DNA from: DRQF01 sp964559135
GTDB lineage: Bacteria; Planctomycetota; GCA-002687715; DRQF01
NCBI GenBank assembly: GCA_964559135.1
Contig: CAZLGG010000012.1
Location: forward strand, 1 to 60,798
Reading direction: 5' to 3'
DNA length: 60,798 bases
Shown: in pieces, positions 53,998 to 60,798 of the stretch
Layout: the number at the start of each line of letters is the position of its first letter
Numbering within the stretch: the first letter of the stretch is position 1
The notes under the pieces: generated by a model
Databases searched by the model: none
Seen by the model: the letters and a program-made list of their open reading frames with translations, nothing else
What the model was told of the DNA's origin: nothing
Made by a program: the position numbers and the translations under genes

Positions 53998-55914
53998 ATG
54001 CATCGCACGCGGGATTTCGCTGCCTTGGGGGTCGCACTCCTTCTCGCCGGGGCCCTTCTCTCTCCGCTTCTGCAAAGCGGGTTTCTGACCGATGACTATC
54101 ACTACGTGCGCATGGTCAACGTCGGTCCGCGTCACGCCGAAACCTGGGATCCCGAAGATCCGACGGAGGTCTTCAAGGTCTTCTGGACCCAGGCATCCCG
54201 GGAGTTCGAACTCTATCGCCCCCTGGTGATTCTCTCGTACGCGTTCAACTACCGGATCTGGGGCGGAACGGACCCGAGGCCCTACCAGGCCTTCAATCTC
54301 ATCGTTCATCTGCTGGGCGGGGCGGCGGCGTTTTTTCTCATGCGGCGCCTCATCCCCCGAGCGCCGCCTTGGGCTCTGGCCGCCGGGGTGCTCGCTTGGC
54401 TGATCAGCCCCATCCAGTTGGAAGTCGTGGCTTGGTCCGCCACGCGTTCGGACGGATTCTCGTTTCTGTTCGGCGCCCTCGCTCTCGCGGTCAAGCTGGG
54501 TCGACCACAGCGACGCATCCTGCCGGTTGCCCTCGCCGCCCTCTCGTTGCTCTCCAAGGAACAAGCCGTCTTCTGGATCGGCGCGCTGTTTCTCGTGGAC
54601 TTCTTGGAGCCGGTGAGCGGCGCCGGACCGGCCATGAGGGCACGGATTCTGAGGACGCTGCGGCGGGGATGGCCTCTCCTCGTTCTCCTGGCGGCCTATT
54701 TCGTGCTCAGGATGGAGCTTTTCGGTTCCTCCTTCCAGAAAAACGCCTATGCCAAGAAGGACTTCGACTCCTTCTTCTCGTTGGCGCTTTGGACTCGGTA
54801 TGGAAGGTCGGCCAAGGTCCTGGCCATGCCCATCTCGGTCCTGGCTTTCCCGGGAGGGTGGATGCGCGCCCTCCTCATGGCGGGATCCGGGCTGGGGATC
54901 GCAGGATGTGTCGCACTGGGCGTTCCTCGCCTCGGGCGGGCGAAGCCCTTGACCTCCCTCGTTCTTCTCATTCTTTTCTTCGGACCGTTTCTCCTCGCCG
55001 TCATGGTCAACGAAGTCGGAGCCGATCTCGTCAACACGCGGGCCTGTTACACGCCCATGTTCGCCGTGGCGTCTCTGATCGCTCTCGCGGCCGCGTCGGG
55101 CAGGGCGGGCCGCGTGGCCTGTCTCCTCGTCCTCTCGGCGTGGGCCCTGGCCTCGGTCCCTTCGCAAGAACTCTACGTGGAAGCCCACCGAGGCGTGGAG
55201 GACTCCCTGAGATCGATCCGTGACGCCCTTCGAAGTCCCGCCCTCGAGGGCAGGGATCACGTCGCCATCCTGGGGTATCGGGAACAGGACTACTTTCGCG
55301 GGTCCTTCGACCTCTCCGGCGCCATCCGCCCGGCCCTTCAACGTCCGTTCATGGACACAGACTGGCAGCTCGATCTCGTGGGGGCGGATGTCGAACGACC
55401 GAATCTCACTCACTGGACCCCTTTCCCCAAACTCTTTCGGAGTGACGACGGGCAGGTGCGCGACCGAGACGATCTCGCCCTCTTGGCGATGACGGGCACA
55501 AACGATGGGCGCCTGAGGACACGACTCGTCCATCCCGGCCGGCGCAGCCCTCCCAGAATCCAACTCGTTCGCCCCGCGGCCGGCGAACGTCGCAGGCTTG
55601 TCGGCGGCCCCTTCGAGGCGCGATTCGGATTCCTCGCATCGGACCTCGATCCGTCGACGCTCAGACTGCTCATCGTGGAGGCCGGAGGCGTCGCCTTCGC
55701 AGGACGTCCGCTCCCCGTCGCTCCCGTGCTGCGTTCCAAGACGCCCAGGGACGCGGGGCGATTCCTCTTCGAGATCGCATTCCCACTCCCCGAGGCGGCT
55801 CTCGCCCAACTGCCGAGTAAGAAGTTCTTCGGCTTCGCCGTTCAGAGAACCAGGTCGAGCGACCCCTGGGACGCCGCGTCCTCCCTGCGTCTTTTCCAGA
55901 TCGTGCGGCCATGA
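53998..55914 (+). CDS. GT-C-like polytopic membrane protein
   Basis: The 638-residue protein has about 10-11 hydrophobic segments in the first 400 residues and a soluble C-terminal part. It shares the paralogue motifs seen elsewhere in this window: FLTDDYHYVRMV in the first loop, ISPIQLEVVAWSATRSDG, and LLSKEQAVFWIGALFLVDF. These fit a GT-C/TMTC-type glycosyltransferase using a lipid-linked donor outside the cytoplasm. It could be a flippase-side transferase of the surface glycan, but donor and acceptor are unknown. The stop forms an ATGA overlap with the next gene. Confidence 0.7.
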   Translation: MHRTRDFAALGVALLLAGALLSPLLQSGFLTDDYHYVRMVNVGPRHAETWDPEDPTEVFKVFWTQASREFELYRPLVILSYAFNYRIWGGTDPRPYQAFNLIVHLLGGAAAFFLMRRLIPRAPPWALAAGVLAWLISPIQLEVVAWSATRSDGFSFLFGALALAVKLGRPQRRILPVALAALSLLSKEQAVFWIGALFLVDFLEPVSGAGPAMRARILRTLRRGWPLLVLLAAYFVLRMELFGSSFQKNAYAKKDFDSFFSLALWTRYGRSAKVLAMPISVLAFPGGWMRALLMAGSGLGIAGCVALGVPRLGRAKPLTSLVLLILFFGPFLLAVMVNEVGADLVNTRACYTPMFAVASLIALAAASGRAGRVACLLVLSAWALASVPSQELYVEAHRGVEDSLRSIRDALRSPALEGRDHVAILGYREQDYFRGSFDLSGAIRPALQRPFMDTDWQLDLVGADVERPNLTHWTPFPKLFRSDDGQVRDRDDLALLAMTGTNDGRLRTRLVHPGRRSPPRIQLVRPAAGERRRLVGGPFEARFGFLASDLDPSTLRLLIVEAGGVAFAGRPLPVAPVLRSKTPRDAGRFLFEIAFPLPEAALAQLPSKKFFGFAVQRTRSSDPWDAASSLRLFQIVRP

Positions 55915-56342
55915 CGGACAGACTCGATCTCGGACGAGGCTGTTTCATTCCGATCGCGGAACTGACGTTCCAGGCGGAACCCTCTTCCGGCCCGGGCGGA
56001 CAACACGCCAATCGATCCAGCACCCGCGTCGTGGTTCTATTCGACCTCGTGAACTCCCCGTCGCTCACCCAGGCGCAGAAGGCGACGCTCACGGAGAAGC
56101 TGGCGGCCCGGCTCATCGGCGGACGTGTCCTGCGAGTCGCCATTCAGAGCGAGCGCAGCCAGCTCAGAAATCGGGAGGCCGCCCTGGCGCGGATGGAAGA
56201 GCTCCTCCGCGACGCCTTGAAGCCCGCCATCCCCCGCCGCCCCACGCGACCGACCGCGGGCTCGAAGCGTCGGCGCATCTCCGCGAAGAAGCGGCGCGGC
56301 GAAACGAAGAAGCAGCGACGCCCTCCCCGGGTCGACGAGTGA
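55911..56342 (+). CDS. arfB: ArfB-like ribosome-rescue peptidyl-tRNA hydrolase
   Basis: The 143-residue protein has the release-factor GGQ motif, GPGGQHANRSSTRV (Gly29-Gly30-Gln31), and a very basic C-terminal tail (residues about 110-140, with KRRRISAKKRR and KKQRRPPR). That tail is the mRNA-channel-binding tail of ArfB/YaeJ, which releases stalled ribosomes without a stop codon. Length and order match the family. The gene is translationally coupled to the membrane-protein gene before it (ATGA) and converges with the glycosyltransferase gene eight bases away. Confidence 0.9.
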   Translation: MTDRLDLGRGCFIPIAELTFQAEPSSGPGGQHANRSSTRVVVLFDLVNSPSLTQAQKATLTEKLAARLIGGRVLRVAIQSERSQLRNREAALARMEELLRDALKPAIPRRPTRPTAGSKRRRISAKKRRGETKKQRRPPRVDE

Positions 56343-56349
56343 ACTGTCC

Positions 56350-57420
56350 TCATCGACCGGTGGCGACGATCCGCCGGAAAAACGTCGCATAGGATTCCGC
56401 CACGCGACTCCAGGTGAGGGAGCGAGCGAAGGTGCGATTCCGCCGCAGAATCGCCGGATCGAGGGGATGCGCAACGAGATCCCGGATCCTTCCCGCGAGC
56501 GCTTCGGCATCGTCGGCGGGGTACTCGATGATGCGATCCCCCGCCCACGCCCTGACCCCGTCACACGCCGCCGAGATCACGGGCCGCCCCGCGGCCATCG
56601 CCTCCAGCACGGGAATGCCGAAGCCTTCCAGGGCGGAGGGAGCCACGAGGGCCAAAGCATCCGCGAGAAGCGCTCGAAGCACTTCGTCCGAAACGGGACC
56701 CAACCCGCGAAGCGGGCCCTCTCCCAGAGTTTGCGTGCCCTCTCCCACCCAGAGTATGACGATCCCGGACTGGTCCTCGAGTCGGCGCGCCGCCCGGGCG
56801 AGGACATCCGGCCGCCTCCGGGGCCGAAACTTGCCCACGACGAGGACGAAGGTGCTTGGAAGGTCGGGCGGCAGGCAAGACGGGGCGGGCTCGAAGAACG
56901 TCTCGGCCACACCGTTCCCGATGGTCTCGATCGGAGCGGTGAATCCCGGCACGACGGTCTTGAAGTCGTCAACCGTCGCCGTGCTGACGAAGACCGTGGG
57001 GATGGGCCTCGCCAGTTCTCGAGCCAGCCAAGACTCGCGCAGAAGGCGCCGCCTCTCGTCCCGGGAAGCGCCAGGGCGCGCCCACGGTATGTCGTGGACG
57101 CATCGACTGGCTGAGCAGGGCAGTCGCCGAGGCAGGCTGGTCACGGGCGTGTGAAGGTGCGTCACGCCCATTTTCGCGCAGAGGAAGGGCAGGATACGGC
57201 GTCGCCACACCGTTCTCGGCCACGCGCCCCCGCTCACGACGACCCGCCCGGTCCCGATGCCTTCGATCGGGCGGCGCGCGATGCCGACGATTTCGTATTC
57301 AGCGAGGGCATGCGGCAGTTCACGGAAGAGTTCCCGCGCCTGTCGCTCGACCCCGCTAGGATAGGGGGTCTCCAAGACGCTGAGGTCCAAGGCCAAAAGG
57401 GGTCGTGGCGAGGCGGTCAT
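56350..57420 (-). CDS. Family-1 (GT4-type) glycosyltransferase
   Basis: The 356-residue protein is a GT-B glycosyltransferase: N-terminal acceptor half (LSVLETPYPSGVERQARELF, HLHTPVTSLPRRL), then a donor-binding half with TFVLVVGKFRPRRRPDVLAR and SALEGFGIPVLEAMAAGRPV, which holds the E-x7-E motif. It would transfer a sugar from a nucleotide donor in the cytoplasm during glycan or lipid assembly. The ATG at 57420 is preferred; a longer upstream frame crosses the divergent gene. It probably belongs with the surface-glycan genes on its left. Confidence 0.87.
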   Translation of the reverse strand: MTASPRPLLALDLSVLETPYPSGVERQARELFRELPHALAEYEIVGIARRPIEGIGTGRVVVSGGAWPRTVWRRRILPFLCAKMGVTHLHTPVTSLPRRLPCSASRCVHDIPWARPGASRDERRRLLRESWLARELARPIPTVFVSTATVDDFKTVVPGFTAPIETIGNGVAETFFEPAPSCLPPDLPSTFVLVVGKFRPRRRPDVLARAARRLEDQSGIVILWVGEGTQTLGEGPLRGLGPVSDEVLRALLADALALVAPSALEGFGIPVLEAMAAGRPVISAACDGVRAWAGDRIIEYPADDAEALAGRIRDLVAHPLDPAILRRNRTFARSLTWSRVAESYATFFRRIVATGR

Positions 57421-57427
57421 CGATGCA

Positions 57428-57985
57428 TTGTGTGGGGAGTCTTCCGACTTGAGCAAGTCCCGCCGCCGTCCGCCGCCCCTCCTCATGGCGATCGCTGTTC
57501 TCAGCACCGTCCTTCTCGTCTCCGGTTTCTTTCTCCCCTGGCTGATCTGGGAGTCCCCCCCGCTCCTCCCCGCGCTGACGCAGCTCCCGGAGAGTCGCCC
57601 TGTCGAGGGGTGGCGGGTGCCCGAGTTCGCACGAAGCATCGGGCGGTCCTGGCTGGTTTTTCTGACGGGCATGTTCTCGGAGAAGGAGCCTCCGGACCCG
57701 GCCCTCGCCTGGTTGGTCTACCTGTCGCCCCTTTTGGGCCTGCTGCTCCCTTTTGCCCTGCGTGCGTCCCGATGGGCCATGCGCGTCGTCGGCGGACTGC
57801 ACTTGACGGTCCTCGCCGTTGTCATTCCACGACTCGCCGCCGGAGAGCGCTGGTTCGAAGCCCTCGGATTCGGCGTCGAACCCGCACGGGGGCTCTGGGT
57901 GGCGGCCATCGGACACCTGACGGCGGTTCTCCTGGTCTTCGTCGTTGACAACCTTCATGACAACGTCCGGCATCGGGTAGACTGA
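57428..57985 (+). CDS. Small polytopic membrane protein of unknown family
   Basis: The protein (185 residues from a TTG at 57428) has four hydrophobic segments: LLMAIAVLSTVLLVSGFFLP, AWLVYLSPLLGLLLPFALRA, VVGGLHLTVLAVVIP and LWVAAIGHLTAVLLVFVV. Between the first two lies a periplasm-facing loop with SWLVFLTGMFSEKEPP. I do not recognise the family. The start is uncertain: TTG 57428, TTG 57449 and ATG 57485 are all in frame. It is divergent from the glycosyltransferase and 26 bases before the next gene, with which it may be co-transcribed. Confidence 0.55.
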   Translation: MCGESSDLSKSRRRPPPLLMAIAVLSTVLLVSGFFLPWLIWESPPLLPALTQLPESRPVEGWRVPEFARSIGRSWLVFLTGMFSEKEPPDPALAWLVYLSPLLGLLLPFALRASRWAMRVVGGLHLTVLAVVIPRLAAGERWFEALGFGVEPARGLWVAAIGHLTAVLLVFVVDNLHDNVRHRVD

Positions 57986-58011
57986 CGGGGTGGAAAACCG
58001 AGGAGGCATCC

Positions 58012-59190
58012 ATGTCCGTTCCAAGTTCCCGGCTCATTCTCGTCGTCGCCGTGACGGCTTTGTTCATTCCCCCATCACGCGCTCAGACCCAAGTCGACGA
58101 CCCCGTGATCCGTCGCTCAGTCGAGGTTCTCCTCGAGATGCAGGAAGGAAACCAGGACGCGGAATGGCCCTACGAAGGGGTCTATCGAGTGGGCGGAAAG
58201 ATCCCGATCGGCTATCGCGTCGGAGGAACGTCCATCGCGGCCACGGCGCTTCTGCTCACGCCGGGTTACTCGAAGGATGTGAAACGGCAAAAGGCCGTCG
58301 GCAAGGCGCTCGACTTCGTCCTCACATCCCTCGAAGATCCCCGCATGCAGAAGGGATTCAACAAACGCAACTATGACGTCCGCGGTTGGGGCCACGCCTA
58401 CGCTCTTTTGTTTCTCCTGCGACTCGATGAAGCGCATCAAGTCCCTAAGAGCCGGGTCACTCGCGTCAAGTCCGCCCAGAAGTGGCTCGTCAAGACATTG
58501 CAAGCCATGTCCATACCCGAGTCCGGCGGTTGGAATTACTCGCTGCCGCGAGGCCCGCAGAGCCCCCTCAACTCGGCATCGCCCTTCATGACGGGCCCGA
58601 CGCTTCAAGCGCTCTTTCTCGCCAAGTCCAGGGGGCTGTCCGTGAACGCCTCGATCGTGAAGCGGAGCCTCGATGCCCTGGAGCGGGGACGGACGGCCTC
58701 GGGGGGGTATGCCTACGGATCACCTCCGACCAAGTCCCTCGCGAAGTCGAAAGAGGACAAACTGAGGTTCATGCACAAGAAGCCGGGGTCCATCGGGCGC
58801 ATGTGCGTCGCCGAAGCGACCTTGGCCCTGGCGGGTCGCGGTGACCAGAAACGCCTGAAGGATGCCGTCGAATCCTTCTTCGAGTTCCGAAAGGAGCTCG
58901 TCGTTCGCAAGCAGAAAAACGGCACCCACATTCCTCCCTATGGCGTGGCGCCCTATTACTTCGTCTACGCTCACCACTACGCGGCTCAAGCCATCGAACT
59001 CGTGACAGACAAGAAGTTTCGCGAGGCGGCGCGCGAGAAGCTGCGAACGATTCTTCTTTCCGAGCGAGAGAAAAACGGCGGATGGAACGATCGGGTGTTC
59101 GCCCGTTCCCGCAACTACGGAACGGCCTTCGGCATGATGGCGCTCCAGATGCGGCATCTGCCCGCGATCCCCTTCTGGCAACAACTCTGA
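58012..59190 (+). CDS. Exported alpha/alpha-toroid (squalene-cyclase-like) repeat protein
   Basis: The 392-residue protein has a signal peptide (SSRLILVVAVTALFIPPSRAQ) and then repeats typical of the prenyltransferase/squalene-oxidase toroid fold: VGGTSIAATALLLT, GWGHAYALLFLLRL, GGWNYSLPRG, GGYAYGSPP and NGGWNDRV. No DXDD acid motif of hopene cyclases is seen, so it is more likely a structural or peptidase-inhibitor-like toroid; such exported members are common in planctomycetes. It is followed by an exported metallopeptidase gene 28 bases later. Confidence 0.78.
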   Translation: MSVPSSRLILVVAVTALFIPPSRAQTQVDDPVIRRSVEVLLEMQEGNQDAEWPYEGVYRVGGKIPIGYRVGGTSIAATALLLTPGYSKDVKRQKAVGKALDFVLTSLEDPRMQKGFNKRNYDVRGWGHAYALLFLLRLDEAHQVPKSRVTRVKSAQKWLVKTLQAMSIPESGGWNYSLPRGPQSPLNSASPFMTGPTLQALFLAKSRGLSVNASIVKRSLDALERGRTASGGYAYGSPPTKSLAKSKEDKLRFMHKKPGSIGRMCVAEATLALAGRGDQKRLKDAVESFFEFRKELVVRKQKNGTHIPPYGVAPYYFVYAHHYAAQAIELVTDKKFREAAREKLRTILLSEREKNGGWNDRVFARSRNYGTAFGMMALQMRHLPAIPFWQQL

Positions 59191-59218
59191 AACTTAGGAT
59201 TTCCACGAAGTGAATCGC

Positions 59219-60798
59219 ATGGCATTCCTTGCCGTCGTGCGCCTGTTGTGCGCCGCCTCGGTTCTTTTTGCCCCTCTCGCCGGTCAGGATCCGGGTCCTC
59301 GACCGCCTCGCGCCGAGATCGGAATCAAATCGTCCGACCAGGACTTGGCGCTCACCGGTCGGACGCGCCTGAAGATCGACGTTCGCGTTCAAGAACCCGC
59401 CTCCACGCCTTTCGCCATTCGTCTGGAAGTGCGCCTGGCCGACAGGCTCCTCTTGCGCCGCGATCATCTCCCCCCCAGGCCGGCCGACACATGGCGAAAG
59501 GGGGAAATCCTCTCCTACGAGATCCCCGTCGCGATTCCCGCCTGGGCCCTGGGCGCCAAGGGCGAAGCCGAGGTGTGGGTCGGGTTTCGCGGCCCCAAGT
59601 CGGGCAGACTCTTCCCGCCGACAGGCGTTTTGGCCGAGAAGGGCTTGGGACTCGTCGGCTGGATTTCGCTCCCGGAGACCGCACCGCCGGACAATGAGGA
59701 ATCTCTTGCCGCACTGCTGGCGGCGGCGAAAACACTCGTCAAGGAGGGGCACGGCGCATCGGCCTGGGCGGCCCTCACCGTCGGCTATCGGCGCACCGAG
59801 AACGAGTCGGGAAAACGTCGCATTCTTCAGGCTCTCGAGGCTCTTCCCTCCGTCGCTCCGCGCGCCCTCGATCTCGTCGAAGACGCCATCGTGCGGCGAA
59901 GGATCGAAGCGGAGAGGAGGCGGTTCCTCCGTCGCGAGGCAGGTCGCCTGAACGACCGGGGGCTCTTGCATGGAGCCCTCCGCATCCTCGAGGCCATCGG
60001 CGGTTCTCTGGCGGAGGACGGACGCAAGGCCGTGCTGGGCAGTCTCGCCTCCGCCACGAGAAACCTCGAGGATCGTCAAGACATCCAACGCAAGATTCTG
60101 AAGAGGATCTCCGAGGCGGCACGCAGGGAAGCCGCGGTGCTCCTGAAGAAAGTGAAGTCTCCGGACGCTCTCATGAAGCGTACGCGGGACTGGCTGGCCA
60201 AACGGCGGTACGAAGCCGCCCGCGCCGTTCTGTTGGAACTGCGCTTCTCCGACGATGAAGACCTTCGAAATCGGAGTTACCGGCTCCTCGCCGAACTCGA
60301 CAAGGCCTGGCTGGCGGACACGCCCACGAAGGACGCCGCCGCGGTGGAGGCGGCCGTGCATCACCCCGCCTGGGGCCGCACGATCCACCGTGAGAGCCAG
60401 GAATTCGTCTTCATCGGCCCGCGTACCCTGGTGGAAGGTATCCCCGCCGATTCCTTGAGACGGTTCGATCTCGCCTATCTCGTCCTCACGGACCTCTTCG
60501 GCCGCCGGCCCAACCCGGACGGCGACCGCGTCACCGTCTACTTCAAGGAATTGTGGGATTTCGGCGGGGGTGTCGGCGGCGGCAAGACGATCGACATCGG
60601 TCGCGCCAAGCCCAACGCCAAGAAGCTCCGCGTCGACAACGGCCTGCTGTTTCACGAGCTGACCCACTGCGTCGACGACACGAATCCGATCGTCGCCGGG
60701 TTTCGCGAAGGCCTGGCGAACTTCGGGGCCGCGGTCTGCTTCGACCAACTCGGGCCGAAACGCGCCTTCGATCGCGCCCGCGCGGCCTCGGCGAAGGC
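59219..60798 (+). CDS. Exported gluzincin-type (HELTH) zinc metallopeptidase, 3' end truncated by the window
   Basis: The frame is open from ATG 59219 to the window edge (526 codons). An in-frame GTG at 59210 is possible. It has a signal peptide (MAFLAVVRLLCAASVLFAPL...), an N-terminal beta domain, a helical-repeat middle (residues about 170-400), and then LLFHELTHCVDD (His479, Glu480, His483) with a third zinc ligand candidate Glu497 in GFREGLANF. This HExxH...E spacing fits gluzincin-like peptidases. It lies 28 bases after the toroid gene and may be its functional partner. Because no stop occurs inside the window, simple gene callers may miss it. Confidence 0.8.
   Translation, partial: MAFLAVVRLLCAASVLFAPLAGQDPGPRPPRAEIGIKSSDQDLALTGRTRLKIDVRVQEPASTPFAIRLEVRLADRLLLRRDHLPPRPADTWRKGEILSYEIPVAIPAWALGAKGEAEVWVGFRGPKSGRLFPPTGVLAEKGLGLVGWISLPETAPPDNEESLAALLAAAKTLVKEGHGASAWAALTVGYRRTENESGKRRILQALEALPSVAPRALDLVEDAIVRRRIEAERRRFLRREAGRLNDRGLLHGALRILEAIGGSLAEDGRKAVLGSLASATRNLEDRQDIQRKILKRISEAARREAAVLLKKVKSPDALMKRTRDWLAKRRYEAARAVLLELRFSDDEDLRNRSYRLLAELDKAWLADTPTKDAAAVEAAVHHPAWGRTIHRESQEFVFIGPRTLVEGIPADSLRRFDLAYLVLTDLFGRRPNPDGDRVTVYFKELWDFGGGVGGGKTIDIGRAKPNAKKLRVDNGLLFHELTHCVDDTNPIVAGFREGLANFGAAVCFDQLGPKRAFDRARAASAK

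Noticed and set aside
58769..60748. A 659-residue open frame on the minus strand.
   Set aside because: It lies antisense to the toroid protein and the metallopeptidase, both of which show signal peptides and family motifs. Its own translation has no recognisable motif, as expected of shadow frames in GC-rich DNA.
1..60798. CRISPR arrays, insertion sequences, integrases, rRNA or tRNA genes.
   Set aside because: No regularly spaced direct repeats, transposase motifs, integrase motifs or tRNA-like foldable segments were seen while reading both strands.

Overview
The window looks like a chromosomal segment from a member of the Planctomycetota. It is GC-rich, densely coded on both strands, and carries gene families largely characteristic of that phylum: a secreted PSCyt1/DUF1549/DUF1553 cytochrome-like protein followed by a Tat-exported DUF1501 protein, a sialate O-acetylesterase fused to two DUF1080 domains, a planctomycete-type ECF sigma factor, a DUF11 lipoprotein and many exported proteins. 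I see no insertion sequence, prophage, CRISPR array, rRNA or tRNA. The genus cannot be named from sequence reading alone.

Layout. 1-5.8 kb: the 3' end of an aldehyde dehydrogenase, a Trm112-like protein, an ECF sigma factor, a DPP-IV type peptidase and a TPR membrane protein. 5.8-18.1 kb: an exported BNR-type protein, a PGPGW membrane protein, a radical SAM/SPASM enzyme, a PLP trans-sulfuration enzyme, a rhomboid protease, a ClpP-class SDH protease, cardiolipin synthase, the Kup potassium transporter, a formylglycine-generating-enzyme-like lipoprotein, a DUF389 protein and an RRM RNA-binding protein. 18.4-31.3 kb: the SASA-DUF1080-DUF1080 enzyme, a GT-C-like membrane protein, the PSCyt1/DUF1553 plus DUF1501 pair, and a fusion of a type-I periplasmic binding protein with a metzincin-like zinc site. 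31.4-39.0 kb: an eight-gene minus-strand MoxR-DUF58-Bat aerotolerance-type operon in which every junction is a 4-base stop/start overlap. 39.1-42.8 kb: a plus-strand run made of a thioredoxin-like/repeat protein, a PRXL2-type redox protein with an in-frame UGA followed by a SECIS-like hairpin (a probable selenoprotein), and a TraB-like lipoprotein.

42.9-57.4 kb: a DUF11 lipoprotein, then a nonulosonic (sialic-like) acid and surface-glycan region. This contains NeuB, NeuC, a NeuA/SpsF-like cytidylyltransferase, a NeuD-like acetyltransferase, and a Maf/DUF115-type protein with a degenerate radical-SAM/SPASM front half. A tightly coupled KAS III - acyl carrier protein - Cys-less KAS-like cassette lies directly upstream of neuD. 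Further along come a B12-binding radical SAM enzyme, a GT-C-like membrane protein, an ArfB-like rescue factor and a family-1 glycosyltransferase. 57.4-60.8 kb: a small membrane protein, an exported alpha/alpha-toroid protein, and the start of an exported HELTH metallopeptidase cut by the window end.

The two observations I would follow first are the probable selenoprotein at 41336-41911 and the acyl-carrier cassette embedded in the nonulosonic acid locus at 44897-52325.
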